A DNA stretch of 64,000 nucleotides from Oceanobacillus iheyensis HTE831 (GTDB taxonomy: Bacteria; Bacillota; Bacilli; Bacillales; Amphibacillaceae). Location: NCBI RefSeq assembly GCF_000011245.1, contig NC_004193.1:1404501-1468500 (forward strand), read 5' to 3'. Of the stretch, positions 8,449 to 17,316 are shown in pieces (within the stretch, counting starts at the first letter, position 1; each line of letters begins with the position of its first letter). The position numbers were made by a program, and so were the translations under genes. Below the pieces are notes generated by a model. The model saw only the letters and a list, made by a program, of their open reading frames with translations, was not told the DNA's origin and did no database searches.

Positions 8449-9204
8449 ATGAGAAATAAAAAGTTACTCTTTGTAAATCTCGGGATACTTTTTGCCCTTA
8501 TGGTAGTTGTTATTATTGGGGTTTCAAGAATGAATGCAACAACGGGAGAAGATAAACCGACTGTTAGGAAAAATACATTAGAAAATCAATCCATGCAAAT
8601 TTCCGGTCTAACACAGTTAAGTAAAAAAGTTGTCTTTTCAGGAAAAGAGATATATAAGCCGCGAAATTTATTAGCGCGGGGCGATAATGGATCTTTCGCG
8701 TTGACTTCTGGAAATATAGATAAAGAAACATCATCTACAGAAGAAGACGAAGTGGACGCTACGATTGAAACACCACAATATAGTAATTCAGATCAATCAC
8801 AGAAACAAGTTACCTTTGTAACAAACCATACATCTAATTCTAGTTCGGAGCCTGATAATTCAGAGGAAGAGACTTCTTCTACGAATAACGGGGAAAAAGA
8901 CAAAGATACAAAGCCAAATAATGATTCTAATTCGGATAGTGATGAGAACTATAATGAGGATAACGACAATCAAGGTGATGGTGGTAAAGACCAAACTGAA
9001 GATAATGAACAAGGTGGTGAAGATGAAAACACCGAAATTCCTACAGAACCGACACTGCCGGATCCAGATGATGATTCTGAAAATGAAGAGGAAGATAAAG
9101 GTGACGAGACGGAAGATCAAGAAGAAAACACTGATAAAGAGGAAGAAGATACTAGCGATGGTGGAGTGGAGCCAAAAGATCCGGAGACTTCTAATAAAGA
9201 ATAA
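8449..9204 (+). CDS. Membrane-anchored protein with long acidic low-complexity tail
   Basis: 251 residues of unknown function. One N-terminal hydrophobic helix (about 6-24) looks like an uncleaved signal anchor. Residues 30-90 are moderately complex, and from about 95 to the end the chain is dominated by Asp, Glu, Asn, Ser and Thr with scattered Lys. Such an extracellular acidic, disordered tail fits a halotolerant organism and could bind cations or act as a wall-spanning stalk. No catalytic motif, LPXTG or repeat unit is recognisable. AGGAGCGGGAAG directly precedes the ATG. No partner gene is suggested by the neighbours. Confidence 0.75.
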   Translation: MRNKKLLFVNLGILFALMVVVIIGVSRMNATTGEDKPTVRKNTLENQSMQISGLTQLSKKVVFSGKEIYKPRNLLARGDNGSFALTSGNIDKETSSTEEDEVDATIETPQYSNSDQSQKQVTFVTNHTSNSSSEPDNSEEETSSTNNGEKDKDTKPNNDSNSDSDENYNEDNDNQGDGGKDQTEDNEQGGEDENTEIPTEPTLPDPDDDSENEEEDKGDETEDQEENTDKEEEDTSDGGVEPKDPETSNKE

Positions 9205-9381
9205 TATATGTAAGTCGAGTTTTTTATAACATTCATGAGGAAAATTAGCCTATTCTAAAAAAATTTGATATTATATTTTTATGGAGTAATAAGTTTCTAT
9301 GCGTTTGTAGGATGAATGGCTATAGATGATAGGGCTTATACTACTTTTATGACATTTATAGAATGATGGAAAGGAATGAAA

Positions 9382-9396
9382 ATGATTTATGAGTAA
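9382..9396 (+). other. Four-codon leader ORF overlapping the ndh start
   Basis: ATG ATT TAT GAG TAA (MIYE) carries the only well-spaced ribosome site here (AAAGGA, 6-7 bases). Its last codons overlap the ndh ATG at 9389 in another frame, so ribosomes ending the leader could restart on ndh. Confidence 0.55.
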
Positions 9397-10597
9397 GCCA
9401 AAAGTTGTTGTACTTGGAGCTGGCTATGCAGGACTTGTTGCAACAAGACGTCTAACACAAAAATTATCAGCAGATGAAGCTGAAATTGTACTTATTAACA
9501 AACATAATTACCATTATGAGAGCACATGGCTACATGAAGTAGCAGCAGGTACGATTAATCCGAACCAAGCTCGCTTTATGTTAACTGATGCTGTTAATCC
9601 GAAGCGCGTTCGTTTAATTTATGACACTGTAACTGAGGTGAATCGTGACGAACAACGTGTTATTTTGGATAATAGTGAAGTGAGCTATGATTACTTAGTT
9701 TTTGCATTAGGCTTTGTTTCTAATACATTTGGAATCCCAGGAATGGACGAGCATGCATTTGCAATCACTGATATTGACTCTAGTCGACATATTGCAGAAC
9801 ATATTGAGTATCAGTTTGCTCAGTATTCCACAGATGAAAATAAAAATGACGATCAACTAACTATTTTAGTAGGTGGCGGCGGATTCACTGGTATTGAGTT
9901 TGTTGGTGAATTAGCTGAGAAGGTTCCAGAACTATGTCAAAAATATGATATTGACCGCAGTAAGGCAAGAATTATTAACGTTGAGGCTGCACCTTCTATC
10001 CTTCCGGTATTTGATGATGATCTCGTATCTTATGCGAAGAAAGCATTAGAAGATCGTGGAGTAGAATTCCGCATTGGCGCTCCAATTAAAGAGTGTACGG
10101 AAGAAGGATTCATCGTTGGTGATGATAAGGAATTAATTAAGGCTGGCACAGTTGTATGGACTGGCGGAGTAACTGGTAACCCTGTTCTTGCTAAATCTGG
10201 TTATGAGTTATTTAAAGGTAAAGTTAATGTAGGTCCTGATCTTCGTCCTGAGGGTGAAGAGAACGTATTTATCCTTGGTGATTGCTCATGGACATTAGAT
10301 CAAGAGACTGGACGTCCATACCCACCAACTGGACAATTAGCAACACAAGAAGGTGCTCAAGTAGCAGAAAATATTGCAGCACTTATTAATAATCAACCAA
10401 TCCAAGATTTTGTTTACAGTAACAAAGGAACTGTAGCTTCGCTTGGATTATCAGATGGAATTGGTAATGTATTAAATGGTAACAAACTTCGAGGAAAATC
10501 TGCGGCTGCAATGAAAAAAGTTGTAGATGACCGTTCATTATTCCTTGTAGGTGGACCAAAAGTGTTACTTAAGAAAGGTAAATTCCGTCCTTTCTAA
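9389..10597 (+). CDS. ndh: Type II NADH dehydrogenase (NDH-2)
   Basis: 402 residues. The N-terminal FAD motif VVVLGAGYAG (6-15) and the NADH motif LVGGGGFTGIEFVGELAE (around 165-180) are the two Rossmann folds of the NDH-2 family. ILGDCSW and PPTGQLATQEG near 295-325 close the FAD and quinone sites. The C-terminus (GPKVLLKKGKFRPF) is the amphipathic membrane contact. It oxidises NADH and reduces menaquinone without pumping ions. It is closest in wording to B. subtilis Ndh (YjlD). The start lacks its own well-spaced ribosome site and overlaps a four-codon leader ORF. No Rex-like box was found upstream. Confidence 0.95.
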   Translation: MSKPKVVVLGAGYAGLVATRRLTQKLSADEAEIVLINKHNYHYESTWLHEVAAGTINPNQARFMLTDAVNPKRVRLIYDTVTEVNRDEQRVILDNSEVSYDYLVFALGFVSNTFGIPGMDEHAFAITDIDSSRHIAEHIEYQFAQYSTDENKNDDQLTILVGGGGFTGIEFVGELAEKVPELCQKYDIDRSKARIINVEAAPSILPVFDDDLVSYAKKALEDRGVEFRIGAPIKECTEEGFIVGDDKELIKAGTVVWTGGVTGNPVLAKSGYELFKGKVNVGPDLRPEGEENVFILGDCSWTLDQETGRPYPPTGQLATQEGAQVAENIAALINNQPIQDFVYSNKGTVASLGLSDGIGNVLNGNKLRGKSAAAMKKVVDDRSLFLVGGPKVLLKKGKFRPF

Positions 10598-10662
10598 TTG
10601 TAGGAAGCTCTATAATAAAATCAAATAATGATAAAAAGCTCCATAGGGAGGTAAGGTTAAAG

Positions 10663-10761
10663 ATGAGAAAATTATTTTGCTATCTTTTACTTGTCGTGAC
10701 AGCTTTAGTAGGGTATAGAGCTGCAAGCGAGTATTTAGAAGATAATCGTGATTTTAGATAA
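10663..10761 (+). CDS. 32-residue single-helix micro-protein
   Basis: A short ORF with a strong GGGAGGTAAGG ribosome site and its own terminator. It starts MRKLFCYLLLVVTALVGYRA, so a basic end followed by one hydrophobic helix, then a charged tail SEYLEDNRDFR. It could be a small membrane protein co-transcribed with ndh (65 bases downstream, no terminator between). I do not recognise a family. The ribosome site plus terminator is the reason to call it real. Confidence 0.65.
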   Translation: MRKLFCYLLLVVTALVGYRAASEYLEDNRDFR

Positions 10762-10765
10762 AAAT

Positions 10766-10808
10766 AAAGAGGCTTAACAGGATGAAAATTCCTGTTAAGC
10801 CTCTTTTT
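10766..10808 (+). terminator. Terminator of the ndh transcript
   Basis: AAAGAGGCTTAACAGG pairs with CCTGTTAAGCCTCTTTTT around 8 bases. It is very strong. Confidence 0.93.
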
Positions 10809-10953
10809 CTTATGGCATAGGAAATTATGACAATAAGTGCTTACTGAATAATGGTAATCGCTGAAACTAAATAAAATTACATTTGATAATGGTCAGCAAT
10901 TTTTTACATAGTACATGACAGGAAATCGCATACTACATTTGAGGTGGTATGAA

Positions 10954-11850
10954 ATGAAGGTTTATTATTTTATTATTTTTATTTGTTTTATATTGTTGTT
11001 TCCTAAAGTCTCCGATGCTGCAATTATAGACCTGTATATTGACGAAAATGTACGTGGGAACTTAGATTTAAATCAATATCAGCTCTTAGGAAATGAAGGA
11101 TTTTTTGATTTACAGAAATTAAATACGTTTATGGATGAATTACAAAAAGAGGTAAATAAAGAACCAAAAGATGCTTACTATGATTCAACGGGAAAGCTAA
11201 TAATGGAAAAAGTAGGTTATACGCTTGATCGAGAAAAGTTCATAGAACTTATTTATCAATCATATTACGTTGAAAATAATGATAAAGTAACTGTCCCAAA
11301 ACGTCCTGTACATGCCAGGGTGAATCATGCACTGTTAAGAGAAATTAGTCAAAAACAGATTGGATTTTACACTACTACATTTCGTGAAAGTAATACACAG
11401 CGAGCAAATAATATTAAGCTGGCCGCCGAGTCTATCAATAATACTGTGTTGTTTCCAGGAGAAGTCTTCTCGTTTAATGATACAGTGGGGGAACGTACAA
11501 GAGAAAAAGGATATCAAAAAGCTCCTGTCATTATTAAAGGAGAGTTAGATGAAGATATTGGAGGAGGCATATGTCAAGTGTCATCTACATTATTTAATGC
11601 AGTTGATTTAAAGGGAATACAAATAACAGAGAGATACGCACATAGTAAGCAAGTTCCGTATGTTCCTCAAGGAAGAGATGCAACGGTAAGTTGGTGGGGC
11701 CCTGACTTTGCATTTAAAAATTTATATAATGAACCATTATTAATTCGAGCGAGGTCAGTGAAAGGCAGGCTGTCTATTTTCATTTATTCCTCAGAGGATA
11801 TCGATCTCTTTAAAAAAGAATCTATGGATTTACAAAAAAAGAGTGAATAA
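10954..11850 (+). CDS. VanW-family secreted protein
   Basis: 298 residues. A signal peptide (MKVYYFIIFICFILLF, cleavage near SDA-A) is followed by a variable region and a VanW domain in the C-terminal half. Its hallmark residues are visible: FPGEVFSFNDTVGERT, GYQKAPVI, GGGICQVSSTLFNA (with the conserved Cys) and GRDATVSWWGPD. VanW domains occur next to glycopeptide-resistance and G5-type wall proteins, and their biochemical role is still open. It resembles B. subtilis YoaR. I chose the ATG with GAGGTGG 6 bases upstream over an earlier in-frame ATG. Confidence 0.88.
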   Translation: MKVYYFIIFICFILLFPKVSDAAIIDLYIDENVRGNLDLNQYQLLGNEGFFDLQKLNTFMDELQKEVNKEPKDAYYDSTGKLIMEKVGYTLDREKFIELIYQSYYVENNDKVTVPKRPVHARVNHALLREISQKQIGFYTTTFRESNTQRANNIKLAAESINNTVLFPGEVFSFNDTVGERTREKGYQKAPVIIKGELDEDIGGGICQVSSTLFNAVDLKGIQITERYAHSKQVPYVPQGRDATVSWWGPDFAFKNLYNEPLLIRARSVKGRLSIFIYSSEDIDLFKKESMDLQKKSE

Positions 11851-11852
11851 GG

Positions 11853-11899
11853 AAAAACCACATGAATGCAGGTGAATTAACCTAATCATGTGGTTTTTT
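11853..11899. terminator. Terminator of the VanW gene
   Basis: AAAAACCACATGA and TCATGTGGTTTTTT pair across a loop of about 20 bases. It is usable in both directions between two convergent genes. Confidence 0.9.
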
Positions 11900-11934
11900 G
11901 ATTATAGTTTTAACTGAATTTCGCAAGTAGTGAG

Positions 11935-12471
11935 TTATTCAGCTTTATGAAGTTCTAATTCAAAATTAATGTTTACATCTTCCCCAACTAGTACGCCACC
12001 AGTTTCTACTGCAGCATTCCATGTAAGTCCAAACTCCTTACGGTTAATCTTGGTAGAGCCACTGAAACCTGCCACCATTGAACCGCTCATTGGATCTTTA
12101 CTTTGGCCTTCAAATGAAACATCTAATGTTACAGGTTTTGTAGTACCTTTTAAAGTTAAGTTACCAGTAACATCGTAATTAGAATCAGCTGTTTTCTTAA
12201 TATCTGTAGCTATAAAAGTAATCTTTGGATAATTTTCTGCGTCAAAAAAGTCTGCAGAACGTAAGTGATCGTCACGGTCTTTATTACGTGTATTAATGCT
12301 AGTAGTATCAATAACAAATTCTATTTTAGCATCTGTTAAGTCTTCAACATCTGCCTCGATAGTAGCTTCAAATTGATCAAAAGTACCTTTTGCTTTTGAA
12401 ATCATCATGTGTTTTACGGAGAAACCTACTTCACTATGTGCTTGATCGACATTCCAATTTGTTTTTGCCAT
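11935..12471 (-). CDS. YceI-family lipid-binding protein
   Basis: 178 residues with the YceI lipocalin-like beta barrel: WNVDQAHSEVGFSVKHMM at the start, DDHLRSADFFDAENYP in the middle, VTGNLTLKGTTKPV and the final GFSGSTKINRKEFGLTWN. Family members bind long-chain isoprenoids or fatty amides. No signal peptide is present, so this copy should be cytosolic as in other Firmicutes. The ATG with GAGAGG 9 bases upstream is used; another ATG abuts the ribosome site. The upstream 240 bases are very AT-rich and hold no other gene. Confidence 0.93.
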   Translation of the reverse strand: MAKTNWNVDQAHSEVGFSVKHMMISKAKGTFDQFEATIEADVEDLTDAKIEFVIDTTSINTRNKDRDDHLRSADFFDAENYPKITFIATDIKKTADSNYDVTGNLTLKGTTKPVTLDVSFEGQSKDPMSGSMVAGFSGSTKINRKEFGLTWNAAVETGGVLVGEDVNINFELELHKAE

Positions 12472-12715
12472 TTTTAACATCCTCTCAATTAATGATTATT
12501 TTATACTAACTTACTTTATGTTACTAAGTGTAAATTAATTAATTATTAAAGTCAAGTATCTTTAATTAAAAATATATTCCTTTAATTATTATCTATTTTT
12601 AGTTGTTTTCCCTATAACTTCTAAAATAAACACGCTCTCTGGTATGGGAGCCGTTACAAAAACATCGGGATTTGAAAATAATGGAATATAAGGTTTACAA
12701 GGGGGTTATTTAAAA

Positions 12716-12955
12716 ATGGACAAAGGTACAATTATTAGTATCATTGCAGTAATTATTGCAGCAGTTAACCAAGTATTTGTATTATTAGGAAAATCCCCGA
12801 TGCCAATTGATAGTGAACTAATAGAACAGTTCCTATCAGCAGTATTCACAGTAACAACCGCTATTATTGCCTGGATTAGAAATAGGAGATCAAATTCTGA
12901 AATTGATAAAGCAAATCGAAGAACCCAGGCAAAGGGAAAGAAAAAATTGAAATAA
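12716..12955 (+). CDS. SPP1-family phage holin
   Basis: 79 residues with two hydrophobic helices (about 4-24 and 37-56), the linker LGKSPMPIDSELIEQFLSAV between them and a very basic tail ending KGKKKLK. This is the class II holin pattern of the SPP1 holin family. Holins make the membrane lesion that releases an endolysin. No endolysin or other phage gene is next to it, so it is a prophage relic or a domesticated lysis protein. CAAGGGGG precedes the ATG. Confidence 0.85.
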   Translation: MDKGTIISIIAVIIAAVNQVFVLLGKSPMPIDSELIEQFLSAVFTVTTAIIAWIRNRRSNSEIDKANRRTQAKGKKKLK

Positions 12956-12972
12956 GTGATGCTGCAATAAAC

Positions 12973-13064
12973 TGGTTGGAACAGATAAAAAGTATAATTC
13001 AAAAGCAGAAGAAGCAAAATGGAACTCTCTTTTGAGTGAAATACTTTTGTTCCAACCAATTTTT
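12973..13064. repeat. GGTTGGRACA-type long hairpin element, copy 1
   Basis: TGGTTGGAACA at 12973-12983 and TGTTCCAACCA at 13048-13058 form an 11-bp perfect stem around about 64 bases, followed by ATTTTT. A related element with AGGTTGGGACA ends sits at 62764-62901. Both lie just 3' of a gene, so they act at least as terminators. Confidence 0.8.
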
Positions 13065-13134
13065 AATGTTTATTTTCAAAACTTTCGTTATAATTAAGAA
13101 GACAAAAGATTTTAAATAATGAAGGAGGGATTTG

Positions 13135-14913
13135 ATGTCATTTACACTATCACCAGTCTGGGATTTAGATACCATATTCCCAGGAGGAAGCCATTCTAAG
13201 GAATACCAGAATCATGTTCAACAGGTAAGAGAAGATATAACTTTAGTATCACAACAAGTTACACAAATCGATACGTCTATTATTAGAGTAGATGAATGGA
13301 CTAATCTCTTTATAAAATTGGAGAAGTTGCAAAAAGAATTTCGTGAGGCAGCAGCTTTTGTTAGTTGTTTAAGTGCTCAGGACGTAAAAGATGAACAAGC
13401 GAATCTACTTGTTGCAGAGCGAAGTGAGTTATCAGCTGAAATGGAAGGATTAACTACATTAATTGACCAAAAAGTAGCTCAAGTTCCAGAAAAAGAATGG
13501 GAAGAATTAATAGGCTCACCTGAATTAAAAGATTTAGAATTTGTATTAAGGGAAAAAAGAGAAAAAGCAAAGAAACAATTAGCGAAAGAAGTAGAAATGT
13601 TAAAAAATGACCTTTCTGTTGATGGGTATCATGCATGGAATCAAATGTATGGTACTATTGTTGGGAAGATGAGTGTTGAACTTGAGGAAGATGGAGAGAT
13701 TAAAGCGTACTCTGTTGGACAGGCTGCGAATAAAGCAAATCATCCAGATCGTAAAAACAGAAAGTATGTATTTGATCAAATATCTAAAGCGTGGGAGAAA
13801 GACGCAGATTTAATTAGCCAAACATTAAATCATCTGGCAGGATTTCGACTACAAACATACAAGCATTATGGATGGAACAATGTATTAAAAGAACCGTTAG
13901 AGAAGAATCGTATGAAACAAGAAACGCTTGATGCGATGTGGAATGCAATAGAAAAAAATAAACATCATTTTGTAAAATATTTAGATAAGAAAGCTGAGTT
14001 ACTAGAGTTGGATAAATTAAGTGTTTATGACATTGGTGCTCCACTCGGTAAAGAAGAAGAAAAGAAAAGTTATTCAGAAGGTGCAGCATTTATTGTTAAT
14101 CATTTTGCGAAATTTAGTCCTAAAATGGCAGACTTTGCACAAATGGCTTTTGAAAAAAATTGGATAGAAGCAGAAGATAGACCAGGGAAACGTCCTGGTG
14201 GATTTTGTACAAGCTTTCCGAATAGTGAGCAGACAAGAATTTTTATGACTTATTCTGGAACATCTTCTAATATAGCAACATTGGCGCATGAACTCGGACA
14301 CGCTTATCATCAACATGTCATGAATGATGTTAATGGATTAAATCAAAGATATGCGATGAATGTAGCCGAAACAGCTTCTACCTTTGCGGAAATGATTGTT
14401 GCTGATGCATCTGTACAATCTTCAACAACTAAGGAAGAGAAGCTATCTCAGCTTGAAGTAAAAATCAAGCGTAGTATTGCATTTTTTATGAATATTCATT
14501 CCCGCTTTTTGTTTGAAACACGTTTTTACGAAGAAAGAAAAAAAGGAATGGTGTCGGTAGACCGTTTAAATCAATTGATGGTGGAAGCGCAGAAAGAAGC
14601 GTATTGCGATAGATTGGATGAATATGATCCAAACTTCTGGGCTTCAAAAATGCATTTCCATATTACTGGAGTACCTTTTTATAACTTCCCGTATACATTT
14701 GGATACTTATTTAGTCTAGGAATTTACAAGCATGCTCAAGAACAAGGAGGAAGTTTTGAAGAGGATTATATCGCATTATTAAGAGATACTGGAAGAATGA
14801 CTGTAGAAGAACTAGCACAAAAACATTTACAAGTAGATCTAACAAAACCTGATTTTTGGGAAGAGGCAATTTCCTTATGTGTTAAGGATGTTGAGACATT
14901 TCTTCAATTATAA
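13135..14913 (+). CDS. M3-family oligoendopeptidase (PepF-like)
   Basis: 592 residues, the usual length of the pepF/M3 group. The zinc site is H385-E-L-G-H389, followed by the downstream conserved NVAETASTFAEM that supplies the third ligand. Other family stretches are GGFCTSFP, YSGTSSNIATLAHE and FHITGVPFYNFPYTFGYLFS near the end. It is a cytosolic metallopeptidase for small peptides. The start is the ATG after GGAGGG; a TTG one codon upstream is less likely. It is monocistronic, between a repeat-type terminator and a TPP riboswitch. Confidence 0.94.
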   Translation: MSFTLSPVWDLDTIFPGGSHSKEYQNHVQQVREDITLVSQQVTQIDTSIIRVDEWTNLFIKLEKLQKEFREAAAFVSCLSAQDVKDEQANLLVAERSELSAEMEGLTTLIDQKVAQVPEKEWEELIGSPELKDLEFVLREKREKAKKQLAKEVEMLKNDLSVDGYHAWNQMYGTIVGKMSVELEEDGEIKAYSVGQAANKANHPDRKNRKYVFDQISKAWEKDADLISQTLNHLAGFRLQTYKHYGWNNVLKEPLEKNRMKQETLDAMWNAIEKNKHHFVKYLDKKAELLELDKLSVYDIGAPLGKEEEKKSYSEGAAFIVNHFAKFSPKMADFAQMAFEKNWIEAEDRPGKRPGGFCTSFPNSEQTRIFMTYSGTSSNIATLAHELGHAYHQHVMNDVNGLNQRYAMNVAETASTFAEMIVADASVQSSTTKEEKLSQLEVKIKRSIAFFMNIHSRFLFETRFYEERKKGMVSVDRLNQLMVEAQKEAYCDRLDEYDPNFWASKMHFHITGVPFYNFPYTFGYLFSLGIYKHAQEQGGSFEEDYIALLRDTGRMTVEELAQKHLQVDLTKPDFWEEAISLCVKDVETFLQL

Positions 14914-14978
14914 ACTATTGTATAAATAGCCAGATTAACGTACAATAAAATATAGCAAAAAAGTAAATAGAAAAAAGC

Positions 14979-15065
14979 CTGCAAGGGGAGCCATATGGCT
15001 GAGAGTGGACGTATAATGTTCTGACCCTTTGAACCTGTTAGTTAGTACTAGCGTAGGGATTGTAG
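14979..15065 (+). ncRNA. TPP riboswitch (THI box)
   Basis: The aptamer core is unmistakable: GGGGAGCC, GGCTGAGAG, GACCCTTTGAACCTG and TAGCGTAGGGA occur in order. Closing helix P1 is CTGCAA with TTGTAG. It binds thiamine pyrophosphate and here precedes the thiamine transporter gene thiT by about 120 bases. Confidence 0.97.
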
Positions 15066-15156
15066 TCTTTTTGATGGACAGTAGTAATGTGTGAGCGAAG
15101 CAATGACTGTATAATGCAGTCCCATCAAGAAGCTTCCCGATGGCATTACTTTTTTG
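15066..15156 (+). terminator. Expression platform of the TPP riboswitch
   Basis: AGTAATG (15083-15089) can pair with CATTACT before TTTTTTG, with an inner GACTG/CAGTC hairpin: a transcription terminator. CTTTTTGATGG and CCATCAAGAAG can pair instead and would compete with it. The architecture fits ligand-induced termination. Confidence 0.75.
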
Positions 15157-15185
15157 TTGTGTAAAAAAATAGGGGAGAGTAGATA

Positions 15186-15755
15186 ATGACAACAAAAAAG
15201 ACGTTATTTTTAGTCGAGGTAGCTGTTTTCACAGCGCTTGCACTATTACTAGATTTAATTCCGTTACAAATAAAAATATGGCCACAGGGTGGCTCTATTG
15301 ATTTTGCTATGATTCCAATATTCATTGTAGCCTTTCGATGGGGATTAAAAGGCGGCTTAATATCAGGATTCCTATGGGGAATGTTACAAATTGCTATAGG
15401 GACTGCGTATGTATTGGTGCCATTGCAAGGATTCATCGATTACGCAATTGCATTTACTGGCATTGGTTTAGCGGGAGTTGTCGCAAAATCAGTACAAAAA
15501 AATGTTCGAGAAAATAAGGTTAAATCATACTTATCTTTAATTACTTTAGGAGTATTTATCGGTTCATTCGCACGTTTTATTGCACATTATATTGCAGGGA
15601 TAGTATTCTTTGAATCTGCAGTAGAAGGGCAACCAGTATGGTTATATTCTCTTCTGTATAATGGCTCGTATATGTTACCTTCTTTTGTACTGAGTGCAGT
15701 AGCTGTATTCTTTTTATTCCATAAACAACCAAAAACATTACTTCAAACAAAGTAG
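15186..15755 (+). CDS. thiT: Thiamine ECF transporter S-component ThiT
   Basis: 189 residues with six membrane helices. Family stretches include WPQGGSIDFAMIPIFIVAFRWG near residue 40, GLISGFLWG, and HYIAGIVFFE. ThiT captures thiamine for the energy-coupling-factor module (EcfA, EcfA', EcfT), which is encoded elsewhere. The TPP riboswitch just upstream confirms the substrate and gives feedback control. GGGGAGAG lies 7 bases before the ATG. A terminator follows. Confidence 0.96.
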   Translation: MTTKKTLFLVEVAVFTALALLLDLIPLQIKIWPQGGSIDFAMIPIFIVAFRWGLKGGLISGFLWGMLQIAIGTAYVLVPLQGFIDYAIAFTGIGLAGVVAKSVQKNVRENKVKSYLSLITLGVFIGSFARFIAHYIAGIVFFESAVEGQPVWLYSLLYNGSYMLPSFVLSAVAVFFLFHKQPKTLLQTK

Positions 15756-15774
15756 ACAATTTGCTCACACAAAC

Positions 15775-15808
15775 AAAGTCTGAGGACCAAGAGTCCTTAG
15801 ACTTTTAT
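15775..15808 (+). terminator. Terminator of thiT
   Basis: AAAGTCTGAGGAC pairs with GTCCTTAGACTTTT around CAAGA, with one mismatch. Confidence 0.9.
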
Positions 15809-15890
15809 TATTAAATGAAGATAGTTACAGTAGCGAAAACACTTCTCTTTGCATAGGCTATAGTACATTCAAGGAGAGGAAGAATGTAGG

Positions 15891-17303
15891 ATGACATTAA
15901 CCCTAGCGCATTTCATTTATGGGTTGTTTACACTTGTAATTATCATCACTATGATTTTTCGGAAAGGAATTGTACTACCGACCTTATTAGGAACTTTCAT
16001 ATTGTCATGGGTTTTTAATGGCAGTATCGTTTCAGGATTTACAGCCATCTTTCATGCCAATCTAGTCGCCGCGCAAGAATTATTTAGTATATTTTTAATT
16101 ATTACATTTATGCTTGCTTTATTACATTCATTAAAAGACCTTGGTGCCGATGTGCGAATGATCCAGCCAATACAAAGCGTAATGGTAAATGGACACGTAT
16201 CATTCTTTGTATTAATAGGAGTAACCTATGTAATTTCATTATTCTTTTGGCCAACCCCGGCTGTACCATTGATTTGTGCATTATTGGTTCCTGCTGCAAT
16301 TAGAGCGGGGTTACCAGCAATGGTAGCTGCAGTTGCAATTGCAATTGCCGGTCAAGGCATGGCACTATCATCTGATTATATCGTTCAAGTAGCTCCAAAT
16401 CTCTCGGCAACTGCTGCAAATATAGATACAAGTGTTGTTGCCGACCGTTCACTCATTCTCTCTTTAGTTGCTGGTGGAGTCGCTATCGCAATTGCATATA
16501 CACTTTATCGAAAACATATACGCTCAAAACATGATCCGGAAAATGAAAGGGAGTTAGAACAACTGCAGCAATCGGAGCATTCTCTACACCACCCCAAAAC
16601 GAAACAGTTAGAAACATGGAGCAAACTTTTTGCAGTTATTGTACCAACTGCTTTGTTAGCTGTAGTCGTGTATATGCTTTATGGTAAGTTTATTGCGAAT
16701 ACAGAATTAGTAGGTGGTGATGGAGCTGCATTTGTTGGTGGAGTTGCAGTAATATTGTTATTGCTCTCGACAATAGCGTTTGGAAAACAAAACGCATTAG
16801 ACTATGTAGGGAGTCATATTACAAATGGTTTTGTATTTGCTTTTAAGGCTATGGGGCCAGTTATACCTATCGCTGGATTTTTCTTTCTTGGCAGTCCCGA
16901 GTTTTCAGGTAGAATATTAGGTGTGGAAGAAGGACCTGCATTATTATTTGATCTAGTTGCTTCTATTCAGCAATATCTACCAGAAAGCTCATTCTTAGTT
17001 GCTTTCAGTGTGTTAATCATTGGAATAATAACAGGTTTAGATGGTTCTGGTTTTTCAGGCTTGCCCTTAACGGGAGCATTAGCTGCTTCTCTTCAGACAG
17101 GAGGAGTGGATGCTGCTACACTAGCCAGTATCGGTCAATTAGGAGCTATTTGGACGGGGGGCGGCACCATTGTTGCTTGGTCGTCATTAATTGCAATAGC
17201 AGGTTTTTGTGGTGTATCTGTAATGGATTTGGTTCGAAAGAATTTTATCCCTGTAATAGTCGGATTGATTATAGCGACAATCGTAGGAGTTATCTTTCTT
17301 TAA
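15891..17303 (+). CDS. Multi-spanning membrane permease, family uncertain
   Basis: 470 residues with about 12 hydrophobic segments and a charged central loop (about 200-240, HIRSKHDPENERELEQLQ). The two-repeat look, with re-entrant-like stretches FFWPTPAVPLICALLVPAAIR near 125 and GLDGSGFSGLPLTGALA near 385, resembles the ion-transporter superfamily (gluconate/citrate/C4-dicarboxylate type). The substrate cannot be named. The ATG follows AAGGAGAGGAAGA. Curiously, an ATG-TAG start-stop pair sits four bases before the real start and overlaps the ribosome-site spacer. A nested terminator follows. Confidence 0.75.
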   Translation: MTLTLAHFIYGLFTLVIIITMIFRKGIVLPTLLGTFILSWVFNGSIVSGFTAIFHANLVAAQELFSIFLIITFMLALLHSLKDLGADVRMIQPIQSVMVNGHVSFFVLIGVTYVISLFFWPTPAVPLICALLVPAAIRAGLPAMVAAVAIAIAGQGMALSSDYIVQVAPNLSATAANIDTSVVADRSLILSLVAGGVAIAIAYTLYRKHIRSKHDPENERELEQLQQSEHSLHHPKTKQLETWSKLFAVIVPTALLAVVVYMLYGKFIANTELVGGDGAAFVGGVAVILLLLSTIAFGKQNALDYVGSHITNGFVFAFKAMGPVIPIAGFFFLGSPEFSGRILGVEEGPALLFDLVASIQQYLPESSFLVAFSVLIIGIITGLDGSGFSGLPLTGALAASLQTGGVDAATLASIGQLGAIWTGGGTIVAWSSLIAIAGFCGVSVMDLVRKNFIPVIVGLIIATIVGVIFL

Positions 17304-17316
17304 GATTCTTATTTTA

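Noticed and set aside
8860..9120. Minus-strand open frame rich in I, F and V opposite the acidic-tail protein
   Set aside because: The reverse complement of Asp/Glu/Asn codons produces Ile/Phe/Val runs. It is a compositional artefact.
12480..12560. TTACTAAG/ACTAACTTACTTTATG repeats before yceI as a MarR-type operator
   Set aside because: The region is extremely AT-rich and the repeats are imperfect, so no operator can be called.
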